Below are positions 1 through 6,394 of a DNA stretch of 7,580 nucleotides, piece after piece. The stretch spans positions 1 to 7,580 of the forward strand of contig PXAQ01000150.1 of the NCBI GenBank assembly GCA_003567095.1. Direction: 5' to 3'. The notes under the pieces were generated by a model. The model worked only from the letters and a program-made list of their open reading frames with translations. It searched no databases and was not told where the DNA came from. Origin of the DNA: Phycisphaerae bacterium. Lineage in GTDB: Bacteria > Planctomycetota > Phycisphaerae > Sedimentisphaerales > Anaerohalosphaeraceae. The translations under genes and the position numbers were made by a program. Numbering within the stretch: the first letter of the stretch is position 1; each line of letters begins with the position of its first letter.

Positions 1-247
1 CCGCGTCGGGCTTGTCCCGACTGGACCCCAGCGCCGAGGATGGGGAGTTTGCGACGCGCTCGAGGACGTCAATCGACAGTTTTTTCAGGTCAACAAACTC
101 TTCTTTGACGATTCCCGCCACGGCATGGACGGCGCCGTAGAGGTTTGTGATTTGATCATGTTTGGCGGCTTCTTCGATCACACCGACCAGCGAGGCGTTG
201 ATCACCCCGGTCGGCCCGCCGGACTGGCTGACAACTGCATTGGCCAT
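1..247 (-). CDS. 6-phosphofructokinase, PPi-dependent type (N-terminal 82 residues, cut by window edge)
   Basis: The minus strand reads open from an ATG at 247 to the left edge with no stop, giving 82 residues. It begins MANAVVSQSGGPTGVINASL, the N-terminal phosphate-binding loop of phosphofructokinases of the pyrophosphate-using clade (QSGGPT...INAS). This is followed by YGAVHAVAGIV near residues 36-46 and SALGSSR near residues 72-78, which matches the family's substrate-loop region. The enzyme phosphorylates fructose 6-phosphate to fructose 1,6-bisphosphate in the cytoplasm; PPi-dependent forms are reversible. The residues that separate PPi from ATP use lie further downstream, outside the window, so the phosphoryl donor is inferred from the clade motif only. 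A GAAAGG ribosome binding site lies about 7 bases before the ATG, and a strong promoter lies upstream. The gene is divergent from the S55 gene. An aldolase for the next glycolytic step lies about 4.5 kb away. The family call is confident; donor specificity is not. Confidence 0.88.
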   Translation of the reverse strand, partial: MANAVVSQSGGPTGVINASLVGVIEEAAKHDQITNLYGAVHAVAGIVKEEFVDLKKLSIDVLERVANSPSSALGSSRDKPDA

Positions 248-595
248 AATTCAACCTTTCTTATTAGCGTTTTCGATTCTTCTATTTTTACGGACGCGAA
301 ATTATAAGGCACATAAGCCCAATATCAAGCACAAATACCCCCCCACGCACAGCAATTTGGCTTGAATTGGGATCAGATTTCAGTTTTCCGGCTTCATCCG
401 TGTTTTTTCATGCGGACTTCCTGCAAATTCTTCCATTTTATCCGATTCGTGTGTATGATACAGAAATGAGTTTGTCTCTGGCAAATTTCGGCACGGCGTC
501 AGGCAATCGCAGCGACGCGATGTGAACTTGTTGCTTTGTGCGGCCGTAATAAACCGGAACCCAGACCTTGAATATTAACAGCAGGTTAAAAGACG
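248..595. other. divergent intergenic region
   Basis: This 348-base gap separates the leftward phosphofructokinase gene from the rightward S55 gene. It is more AT-rich than the flanking genes, and short open frames in it look random. Besides the minus-strand promoter it holds a C7 run near 340 and two small hairpin-capable inverted repeats: CAATT/AATTG at 353-357/365-369 and ATCGC/GCGAT at 506-510/517-521. A TATGAT at 454-459 could be a -10 box for the rightward operon, but its would-be -35 (TTCCAT) is poor, so I do not call a plus-strand promoter. I see no riboswitch or RNA gene here. Confidence 0.6.
301..328 (-). promoter_or_regulatory. sigma70-like promoter for the phosphofructokinase gene
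   Basis: Read on the minus strand, a TTGATA -35 box (plus-strand 323-328; 5 of 6 to TTGACA) and a perfect TATAAT -10 box (plus-strand 301-306) are separated by 16 bases. This would start transcription near plus-strand position 294 and give a leader of roughly 47 bases before the ATG at 247. Both boxes match the housekeeping consensus and the position is right, so this is the best-supported regulatory site in the window. There is no experimental proof. Confidence 0.62.
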
Positions 596-2395
596 ATGTC
601 AGCTATGAAGAAAAAGTCAAATTTACATCTATGCATAGCAGGCGCTGCTTTGTTTATGTGCAGCGCTGCCTTAGGGCAACTTGACAGCGACCGTTATATC
701 ACGCTCGATGAAATTCACACGGATATGAAGGCGCATACGCTGACGGTGTGGTCGGGGACCGAGATTGAGAGATTCCCCCTAAGAGTGCTCAGCGTTGTCC
801 GGAATCGTCAGCCGGGCGAGGACATGATTCTTGTGCGGGCTCTGGACGAACGGTTTGAGGCCAGCGGGGCGGTGCAGGGGGTCAGCGGCTCACCTGTCTA
901 TATTGACGGTCGGCTGGCCGGGGCACTGGCGGCGGGCTGGATGGGATCTTTGGAGCCTCTGTATCTGGTACGTCCGATTGAAAACATGCTCCAGGTCGGC
1001 GCCGCATCATCGGCCGTAGCGACCGCGTCCGGGTCGGGGCATATGACGCTGAATGTGTCTGAGCCGCTGGATTTGTCAGCCATCTATGAACAGGCCATGG
1101 CCAAACAGACACCTTTGGGCTCGCGTGATTCGCTGCCGCTTGCGCTGGCGACCTCGCTGCCGGCTGAGGTGTGCCGGCATTTGTCCGGTACGGATATGGT
1201 GCCCGGCGCGACGCTGCTGCCCGGGGCGCTGACCACGCCGGCGGCCGGGCAGGATATGGATGTGCCGATCGAGCCGGGCGGTGTACTGGCGGCGGTCTTG
1301 TGTTCCGGGGATATCAACCTGGCGGCGATTGGAACGGCAACCGACGTTCAGGGCGATACGGTTTACGGCTTTGGCCATAGTTTCACCGGACTGGGGGCTG
1401 TGCAGTTTCCGATGGCCGCCGGCACGGTCCATACGGTGGTGGCCGGGCGCACGAGTTCGTTCAAATTTTCCTCACCGGGTCCGATTCTCGGGACGATCGA
1501 GTACGACCAGAACGCCGCGGTTCGCGGCCGAATCGGCAAGATCCCCACGATGGTTCCGCTGCGCATTTCCGTCGAGCGGTTCAACGATCCGGAAGTGCGC
1601 GTCTATGACTGCCAACTGGCCTTTGACCGCCAGTTTACGCCGCTGATTGCTCGGCTGGTCGTGCAGGCCTCTGCGCTGATGCAGGGGCCGCTGCCGCCGG
1701 AGCATACTGTGCGTTATAAAGGACGTATAGAAGTCCAAGGAGGCCAGGCGATTGCGTTTGACAATGTCTCTTCCGGACGCAGCGTCGCTGAGATGGGGAT
1801 GGAAATTCTCAGCACCCTGACGCTGCTGCTGAACAATCCCTTTGAGCTTGTCCGGCCCGAGGCCATCGACGTGGAGCTGTTTATTGAGCCCGGTGACAGC
1901 ACCGCGGGCATCTGGTCGGCGCAGTTGTCCCGGACCACCGTCAAGCCCGGCCAGACGGTCACGGCCAACCTGATGCTCCAGACTTTCCGCGCTTCACGTT
2001 CCGCCGCATCGATTGAGTTGGCGATTCCCGACTCCATGCCCGCCGGCAAACACACGCTGCATTTGATGGGAGCCGCAGCGTACAACAGCTTTTTGACACA
2101 GCACGCGCCGCATCGGTTCCGGGTGGTGGATACCGACTCGCTGTTGACGGGGTTGGATCAGGTGCTGAATATGCCGCGCAACAAACTCTATGCGGTGCTG
2201 CCGGTGCCGGCGACCGGCCTGACGATGCGCCGCCATGCCCTGCCGGATCTTCCGCCGACGCGGATGGCCCTGATGCAGGATCCAAAACGTCTTGAGCCGG
2301 CCGAACCATACAAAAACTGGATACAGAACAGCGTCGCGCTGGACACTATCGTTTCCGGCGCGGTGCAGGTCGAATTAACCGTTGAACACCCATAA
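596..2395 (+). CDS. secreted SpoIVB peptidase S55-domain protein
   Basis: This is a 599-residue exported protein. Residues 1-28 form a signal peptide: MSAMKKK, a hydrophobic core, then SAALG before Q28. A second ATG at 605 fits the signal peptide equally well, but AGG at 583-585 is better spaced for 596. Residues about 40-135 carry the first S55-type block: LTVWSGTEIERF, PGEDMILVRA, then GVSGSPVYIDGRLAGALAAGW (95-115). Residues about 225-330 carry the second: PGGVLAAV, VYGFGHSFTGLGAVQFPMAA (256-275), and SSPGPILGTIEYDQNAAVRG. By analogy with SpoIVB and trypsin-like GDSGGP sites, Ser97 is the likely nucleophile and His261 the likely base; I could not assign the acid. About residues 365-599 have no identified domain but contain a beta-sandwich-like stretch (445-490). 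Bacillus SpoIVB cleaves SpoIVFA in sporulation; a planctomycete would not be expected to use that pathway, so the substrate is unknown. The next gene starts 18 bases after the stop, implying co-transcription. An inactive scaffold is possible. Family call confident, role unknown. Confidence 0.84.
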   Translation: MSAMKKKSNLHLCIAGAALFMCSAALGQLDSDRYITLDEIHTDMKAHTLTVWSGTEIERFPLRVLSVVRNRQPGEDMILVRALDERFEASGAVQGVSGSPVYIDGRLAGALAAGWMGSLEPLYLVRPIENMLQVGAASSAVATASGSGHMTLNVSEPLDLSAIYEQAMAKQTPLGSRDSLPLALATSLPAEVCRHLSGTDMVPGATLLPGALTTPAAGQDMDVPIEPGGVLAAVLCSGDINLAAIGTATDVQGDTVYGFGHSFTGLGAVQFPMAAGTVHTVVAGRTSSFKFSSPGPILGTIEYDQNAAVRGRIGKIPTMVPLRISVERFNDPEVRVYDCQLAFDRQFTPLIARLVVQASALMQGPLPPEHTVRYKGRIEVQGGQAIAFDNVSSGRSVAEMGMEILSTLTLLLNNPFELVRPEAIDVELFIEPGDSTAGIWSAQLSRTTVKPGQTVTANLMLQTFRASRSAASIELAIPDSMPAGKHTLHLMGAAAYNSFLTQHAPHRFRVVDTDSLLTGLDQVLNMPRNKLYAVLPVPATGLTMRRHALPDLPPTRMALMQDPKRLEPAEPYKNWIQNSVALDTIVSGAVQVELTVEHP

Positions 2396-2413
2396 TGTCA
2401 GGAAAGACTGTTG

Positions 2414-4624
2414 ATGAACAACACGACATCGAATTCTATCATACGTATTGGATTAGCGCTGTTCATAATGGCCAATGCCGCTTCATTTGCGGTGACGTCT
2501 GTCATCACGCGGCACCAGTCAGAAGACGATTTCAAAAAGGGCGATACCGAGAAGGTGGTGATCGACTCGACCGGGACGCTGCGTCTGGCGCCGCGCACGA
2601 CGGACGCGGGCATCGGCGATCTGCTCGAGGATGTCTGGTCGATCCATGCGATGCTGGTCGACGGCCGCGGCGCGCTGTATGTGGGCACCGGGCCGAACGG
2701 CAAAGTCATCCGCATTCTGCATGACCGGGCCGTCCAGGTGTATCCTGCGCAAACGACCGACCCGACGGTCGGGGACGGTTTTTCCAACGAGCATGTCTTT
2801 GCGCTTGGGCTGGATGTGGCCGACAGGCTGCTGATCGGCCTTAGCGGCCGCCAGGGCAGGCTCGTTCGCCTTGGCGCCGAGGCCGAGACGGTCTTTGAGC
2901 ATGACAAGGTGAGCTATATTTATGCCATTGCCCGCGACGCCGACGACAATATCTACCTGGGCACCGGCCCTGAGGGGCTGATCTTCCGGCTGGATCCGTT
3001 TTGTCAAAACGCGGAAATCTTTTACGATACGCCGGACAAAAATATCCTGTCGATGACGATTGACGGCGATGTGCTGTATGCCGGCGCCGACCAGCGGGGG
3101 GTGGTCTATAAGCTGCCGCTGGACGGCTCTGGTGCGTCGGTACTGTATGAGTCCGAGCAGACGGAAATCACGGCCCTGCTGACCGACGCCCAGGGCAATG
3201 TGTATGCCGCTGCGACCAGTGCCCAGGCCGCCGCCGGGCAGCTTCGCGCCGCGGCGGCCGCCATGGCCCGGCTGCCCGGCCGTCCCGAAGCGGTGATGCC
3301 TGCCGGTGAAGAAAGGGACAACGACGGCAATGACGACAACGAGACGGTTCGGCTCAACACCGCCAGCAGCGATGCCGATGACGATGAGCCGGCCAGTCGC
3401 CCGACACCGGCGCCGCCGCAAACGCCGACGGCCCGCACGGCCGGGCAGATTTACAAGATCACACCCGAGGGGTTTGTCACGACTCTCTTTAGCGAGATGA
3501 TGGTCTTTTATGCGCTGATCAGCCGCGACGAGGTGCTCTGGCTGGGCACCGGCGGCGATGGACAACTGTTTACCGTCAATCCCGCCACCGAAGAAAAGAG
3601 TATGGTCTACGAGGACACCCTCGCGGCCCAGGTAACGGCGTTGGTCGAACGCGACGACCGGCTTTACCTGGGGCTGTCCAACCCCGCGCGACTGATACGC
3701 CTGGAGCAAGGCTATGAACACGAAGGCGTTTTCCGATCGCAGCTTATCGACGCCAAGCAGCCGGCCCGCTGGGGCACGCTTCAGTTGGAAGCGGATGTGC
3801 CGGCCGGCTCACAAATCCGGGTCGCCTCGCGCACCGGCAACGTCAGCGATCCCAACGACCCGACGTTCTCGCCGTGGAGCGACGAGCGGACACTGACCGG
3901 CCCGACCAGCCTGCAAAGTCCGGTCGGACGATTCCTGCAGTATCGTCTGCGACTGAGCACATCGACCGATGACAAGACGCCCGTGGTGCGCGAAGCGGCC
4001 GTTTCGCATGTTGTGCCGAACCTGGCGCCGCGCGTCACAAGCGTTCGAGCCGTCCGCTCGCGCGACCAGAACAAGCCCGGCGTGATTGACATTAACTTTG
4101 CCGCTGAGGACGACAATGACGATGACCTGATCTATCACCTGGCCTTCAGGCAGGTGGGCCGCAGCCGCTGGATAACGTTCAAAGAAGACCTTGAGCAGAC
4201 CCGGTTTGAATGGGACGGCCGGACCGTAGCGGATGGGCGGTATGAAATCCGCATCACCGCTGATGACCGCCGCAGCAACTGCCCGGCCACGGCGCTGACC
4301 GGCTCGCGCATCAGCGATCCGGTGGTCATTGACAACACGCCGCCGGTGATTGAGAAAACGGAACTGTCCGTCGAAGATAACGGTGTCCTGCTGCGTCTGA
4401 CGGCGCGCGACGCGCTGACGGTCATCGGCAAGGTGGCCTACAGCGTCAACAGCAGCGACGAGTGGATCAGCATACTGCCCGAGGATTTGATCTATGATAC
4501 GCTCGAAGAGCAGTTTACTATTCGTATTGACGAGCTGGACAGCGGTCCCAACGTGATTGCGGTTTCCGCGGCAGACGATGTCGGCAATACGCGGCACAAG
4601 AGCTTCGAGGTGCAGATCCCGTAA
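2414..4624 (+). CDS. secreted seven-bladed beta-propeller protein with C-terminal beta-sandwich domains
   Basis: This is a 736-residue protein counted from the ATG at 2414. A TTG immediately before it (2411) would add one residue; AGGA at 2400-2403 is the likely ribosome binding site. Residues 1-30 are a signal peptide or membrane anchor (IIRIGLALFIMANAASFAV). Residues about 70-435 contain seven copies of a blade motif of the type LYVGTGPNGKVIRI, at 88, 139, 180, 221, 263, 375 and 417. This is the hallmark of a seven-bladed propeller. Copy 5 is split by a 70-residue acidic and proline-rich insertion. Residues about 440-535 form a beta-sandwich-like module (WGTLQLEADVPAGSQIRVAS, SPWSD, GRFLQYRLRL). 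Residues about 540-736 look like Ig/FN3-type segments (WITFKEDLEQTRFEWDGRTV, DGRYEIRITADD, VIDNTPPVIE). No catalytic residues are recognisable, so a binding or structural role outside the cytoplasm is inferred. It follows the S55 gene by 18 bases and is probably its operon partner, perhaps substrate or cofactor. Confidence 0.8.
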   Translation: MNNTTSNSIIRIGLALFIMANAASFAVTSVITRHQSEDDFKKGDTEKVVIDSTGTLRLAPRTTDAGIGDLLEDVWSIHAMLVDGRGALYVGTGPNGKVIRILHDRAVQVYPAQTTDPTVGDGFSNEHVFALGLDVADRLLIGLSGRQGRLVRLGAEAETVFEHDKVSYIYAIARDADDNIYLGTGPEGLIFRLDPFCQNAEIFYDTPDKNILSMTIDGDVLYAGADQRGVVYKLPLDGSGASVLYESEQTEITALLTDAQGNVYAAATSAQAAAGQLRAAAAAMARLPGRPEAVMPAGEERDNDGNDDNETVRLNTASSDADDDEPASRPTPAPPQTPTARTAGQIYKITPEGFVTTLFSEMMVFYALISRDEVLWLGTGGDGQLFTVNPATEEKSMVYEDTLAAQVTALVERDDRLYLGLSNPARLIRLEQGYEHEGVFRSQLIDAKQPARWGTLQLEADVPAGSQIRVASRTGNVSDPNDPTFSPWSDERTLTGPTSLQSPVGRFLQYRLRLSTSTDDKTPVVREAAVSHVVPNLAPRVTSVRAVRSRDQNKPGVIDINFAAEDDNDDDLIYHLAFRQVGRSRWITFKEDLEQTRFEWDGRTVADGRYEIRITADDRRSNCPATALTGSRISDPVVIDNTPPVIEKTELSVEDNGVLLRLTARDALTVIGKVAYSVNSSDEWISILPEDLIYDTLEEQFTIRIDELDSGPNVIAVSAADDVGNTRHKSFEVQIP
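2675..3703 (+). repeat. seven propeller blade repeats within the propeller gene
   Basis: Protein-level repeats with consensus hydrophobic-Y-x-G-T-G-P-x-G-x-hydrophobic-x-R-L occur at residues 88-101 (LYVGTGPNGKVIRI), 139-153 (LLIGLSGRQGRLVRL), 180-193 (IYLGTGPEGLIFRL), 221-234 (LYAGADQRGVVYKL), 263-269 plus 344-349 (VYAAATS...GQIYKI), 375-388 (LWLGTGGDGQLFTV) and 417-430 (LYLGLSNPARLIRL). Start-to-start steps are 51, 41, 41, 42, 112 and 42 residues. Subtracting a 70-residue insertion from the 112 restores 42. The DNA copies have diverged, so this is a repeat in protein structure rather than a tandem DNA repeat. Confidence 0.78.
3221..3436 (+). other. low-complexity acidic/proline insertion inside propeller blade 5
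   Basis: Codons for residues about 270-341 of the propeller protein break the repeat between VYAAATS and GQIYKI. The first part is alanine-rich (AAAGQLRAAAAAMARL), then comes an Asp/Asn/Glu-rich part (GEERDNDGNDDNE, SSDADDDEP), then a Pro/Thr-rich part (RPTPAPPQTPTART). The composition suggests a disordered surface loop. It sits where the two strands of one blade should connect, so the propeller can still close around it. Confidence 0.7.
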
Positions 4625-4764
4625 ATGCCGCGGTGTCAGGGGTGTGTCTCTATCATTCTGTACCGCCGGCTTTGAGCGACCGTCGTGCCGGCACGATGCC
4701 GGCGATAACCAGGGCGAACACACCGGTTCGTTCCTGAAAACGGACAGACAATCGGAGGTGTATT
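4625..4764. repeat. intergenic gap with GC-rich inverted repeats
   Basis: This 140-base spacer lies between the propeller and aldolase genes. It contains the perfect 12-base palindrome CGTGCCGGCACG (4684-4695), an overlapping hairpin of GCCGGC at 4687-4692 and 4698-4703 with a 5-base loop, and CGAAC/GTTCG at 4715-4719/4726-4730. No T-run follows any of them, so an intrinsic terminator is not supported. They could be an operator, a weak attenuator or chance. I found no convincing -35/-10 pair for the aldolase. Confidence 0.4.
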
Positions 4765-5838
4765 ATGGCAGAATTGAAAGCTGTTGAAAAACTGTTAGGC
4801 CCGGATGCGGAGTCGTTATTGTCGTTTTGTTCACCCAAAATTTCCAAAGCACATCTGCATGTACCCGGGCCGGACTGGGTGGAACGTATTTTTGGTCCGT
4901 CGGACCGGTCGATTCCAGTGCTCAATAACCTGCAGCGGTTTTTCGGCCAGACTGGGCGGCTGGCCGGGACGGGCTATCTGTCGCTGCTGCCGGTCGATCA
5001 GGGCATTGAGCATTCCGCCGGGGCATCCTTTGCGCCGAATCCGATTTATTTCGATTCGGAAAACATTGTCAAGCTGGCTATCGAAGGCGGCTGCAACGGC
5101 GTGGCCTCGACGCTGGGCGTGCTCGGCAGCGTCTCCCGCAGGTATGCCCACAAGATTCCATTTATTGTCAAGCTCAATCACAACGAGCTGCTGACCTGCC
5201 CGAACAAGTTCGACCAGGTGATGTTCGCCGGTGTCAGGCAGGCCTGGGACCTGGGCGCCGCGGCGGTCGGGGCGACGATCTATTTTGGCTCGCAGGAAAG
5301 CAGCCGCCAGATTATCGAGGTCAGCGAGGCCTTCGCGATGGCGCACGAGCTGGGCATGGCGACGGTGCTGTGGTGCTATCTGCGCAATCCTGCCTTCAAA
5401 GTCGAGGGCAAAGACTACCACACCAGCAGCGACCTGACCGGACAGGCCAACCATCTGGGCGTCACGATTGAGGCCGATTTGATTAAGCAAAAGCAGCCCA
5501 CCCTGGACGGCGGCTACAAGGCGCTGAACAAAGACGGTAGCTTCGGCAAGTACGACGAGACGATGTACACCAATCTCAACAGCGACCATCCCATCGACCT
5601 GACCCGCTACCAGTTGGTCAATAATTATATGGGCCGGATGGGACTGATCAACAGCGGCGGCGCATCGGGCAAGAACGATTTGGCTCAGGCGGTCAAGACG
5701 GCGGTAATCAACAAGCGTGCCGGCGGTATCGGCCTGATCAGCGGGCGCAAGGCCTTTCAGAAACCGATGAAAGACGGCATCGCCCTGCTCAACGCTATCC
5801 AGGATGTCTACCTGTGCAATGAAATCGATATCGCATGA
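4765..5838 (+). CDS. fbaB: class I fructose-bisphosphate aldolase (FbaB/DhnA type)
   Basis: This complete 357-residue protein is very similar along its whole length to my recollection of Escherichia coli FbaB, which is about 350 residues. It reversibly cleaves fructose 1,6-bisphosphate to dihydroxyacetone phosphate and glyceraldehyde 3-phosphate in the cytoplasm, through a lysine Schiff base and without a metal. Visible landmarks are [20 protein letters not shown] (64-83), the following [32 protein letters not shown] (124-141), [16 protein letters not shown] (164-179), [16 protein letters not shown] (217-232), and the IKQK stretch (240-243), where the Schiff-base lysine (K241 or K243) is expected. 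The C-terminus has [12 protein letters not shown] and [21 protein letters not shown] strong Shine-Dalgarno GGAGGTG (4754-4760) fixes the ATG at 4765. It lies 140 bases after the propeller gene and may have its own promoter or be read from the operon. A phosphofructokinase gene at the left edge makes its substrate. Confidence 0.96.
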   Translation: MAELKAVEKLLGPDAESLLSFCSPKISKAHLHVPGPDWVERIFGPSDRSIPVLNNLQRFFGQTGRLAGTGYLSLLPVDQGIEHSAGASFAPNPIYFDSENIVKLAIEGGCNGVASTLGVLGSVSRRYAHKIPFIVKLNHNELLTCPNKFDQVMFAGVRQAWDLGAAAVGATIYFGSQESSRQIIEVSEAFAMAHELGMATVLWCYLRNPAFKVEGKDYHTSSDLTGQANHLGVTIEADLIKQKQPTLDGGYKALNKDGSFGKYDETMYTNLNSDHPIDLTRYQLVNNYMGRMGLINSGGASGKNDLAQAVKTAVINKRAGGIGLISGRKAFQKPMKDGIALLNAIQDVYLCNEIDIA

Positions 5839-5953
5839 GACGATAAAAAAGATAGATTTCAGTGCGATTCATTCGCTGCGCGAGGCGTGTGAGGACTGCG
5901 GGGTGCCGTTGCGAGTGGCTTGTGCAAGAATGAACAGATGCCCCGAACATTGA
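5819..5953 (+). CDS. possible 44-residue small ORF overlapping the aldolase stop (doubtful)
   Basis: An ATG at 5819, in a different frame from the aldolase and overlapping its last 20 bases, opens a 44-codon frame ending with TGA at 5951-5953. The product starts [20 protein letters not shown] and has four cysteines near the middle and end (CEDC, VACAR, NRCPEH). A stop-start overlap is the arrangement expected of a translationally coupled gene, but no Shine-Dalgarno precedes the ATG, I recognise no family, and an open frame of this size arises easily by chance. It is reported so that it is not lost. Confidence 0.15.
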   Translation: MKSISHETIKKIDFSAIHSLREACEDCGVPLRVACARMNRCPEH

Positions 5954-6108
5954 ACAAAAACAGCCCCTCCCAGCGTATCATCTAAGAACCATCATCGCCA
6001 TTGAGGGAAAGTCCCATCCCCAACAGGGCTGCCACTGCCAGGTCTGACATACCTTCAGCGCCGTCCGATGTGCGATGTGAGGGATCCAAGCCGTCTACCG
6101 GGGGCAGC
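5839..6108. other. non-coding or decayed stretch after the aldolase
   Basis: Roughly 270 bases hold no recognisable intact gene. All plus frames are broken by stops, and the only frames present are short. Base composition is less skewed than in the flanking genes. The stretch immediately precedes the sulfatase remnant and could be its heavily decayed upstream part, but I could not recover recognisable sulfatase sequence in any frame here. A small GGGA/TCCC hairpin sits at 6005-6015. No U-run terminator was found after the aldolase stop. Confidence 0.5.
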
Positions 6109-6326
6109 ATGCCGAAGTGGGAGGGCGTTCGAACGAAAGGTACGTCTATGCCGGGTATTTTGCGCTGGGTCCGATCTATGAATTTCTACACGACCTGAAA
6201 GTCGACCCGGATCAGTTTGAAAATTTCGTTGACGATCCGGACTACAAAGATGTTCTGGTTCGTTTGCGCAACCGAACCAACGCCCTGAAAGAACAGTTTG
6301 AAGCGGCACGTGACGATCATCGATAA
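6109..6326 (+). pseudogene. sulfatase C-terminal remnant with a frameshift
   Basis: Two overlapping frames together read like the C-terminal end of an arylsulfatase/iduronate-sulfatase-type enzyme. The first frame gives MPKWEGVR (codons 6109-6132); shifting by one base then gives NERYVYAGYFALGPIYEFLH from 6132, DLKVDPDQFENFVDDPDYKD, and VLVRLRNRTNALKEQFEAAR up to a TAA at 6324-6326. Family members typically show EGVR-x-ER-x-x-YARYF...YEFLHDLK-x-DP at this place, so adding one A within 6130-6134 restores a continuous reading. A normal sulfatase has several hundred residues with an N-terminal C/S-x-P-x-R formylglycine site; none of that is present, so the fragment cannot be an active sulfatase. 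An alternative is a 69-residue protein from a GTG at 6117, which I consider unlikely. Sulfatase gene families are large in planctomycetes, so loss of one copy is unsurprising. Confidence 0.78.
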
Positions 6327-6331
6327 CACTG

Positions 6332-6367
6332 ACCCGCCTGAGAGCTCGGGTTTGCGCTTGAAAAGCG
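6332..6367 (+). terminator. two small hairpins after the sulfatase remnant (weak terminator candidate)
   Basis: ACCCG (6332-6336) and CGGGT (6347-6351) can pair over a 10-base loop and are followed by only TTT. CGCTT (6355-6359) and AAGCG (6363-6367) can pair over GAA. The pair sits in the short gap between the remnant and the aroD-aroE gene, where the old sulfatase terminator would be expected. Stems are short and the T-run is minimal, so this is a weak call. Confidence 0.22.
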
Positions 6368-6394
6368 ACTGGTTTGCGTGTATAGGGTGAGGGT

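Noticed and set aside
125..365. Two short plus-strand open frames near the left edge
   Set aside because: They are opposite the phosphofructokinase N-terminus and its promoter, with no ribosome binding site or recognisable product.
528..552. TTGTTG...TAATAA as a promoter for the S55 gene
   Set aside because: The spacing is only 13 bases, too short for a sigma70 promoter.
2519..3721. Long minus-strand open frame of 400 residues
   Set aside because: It lies wholly opposite the propeller gene, whose frame shows clear blade repeats. The antisense product has an Arg/Gly/Val-rich composition typical of a shadow frame in GC-rich DNA.
3809..4723. Minus-strand open frame of about 300 residues
   Set aside because: It is antisense to the C-terminal half of the propeller gene and its downstream gap, with no recognisable domain and shadow-like composition.
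4831..5589. Minus-strand open frame of about 250 residues
   Set aside because: It is fully antisense to the aldolase, which matches its family end to end.
6003..6045. GAGGGAAAGTCCC... resembling the RNase P RNA signature GAGGAAAGTCCGGGC
   Set aside because: Only the first dozen bases are similar, the rest of the conserved core is absent, and the sulfatase remnant begins within about 100 bases. There is no room for the full RNA.
6127..6133. GTTCGAA resembling a tRNA T-loop
   Set aside because: The flanking bases cannot form the 5-bp T stem, there is no acceptor or anticodon arm, and the bases are explained by the sulfatase codons.
6117..6326. A 69-residue protein started from GTG at 6117
   Set aside because: The matching sulfatase sequence continues upstream in another frame (MPKWEGVR), so this is the tail of a broken gene rather than a small protein.
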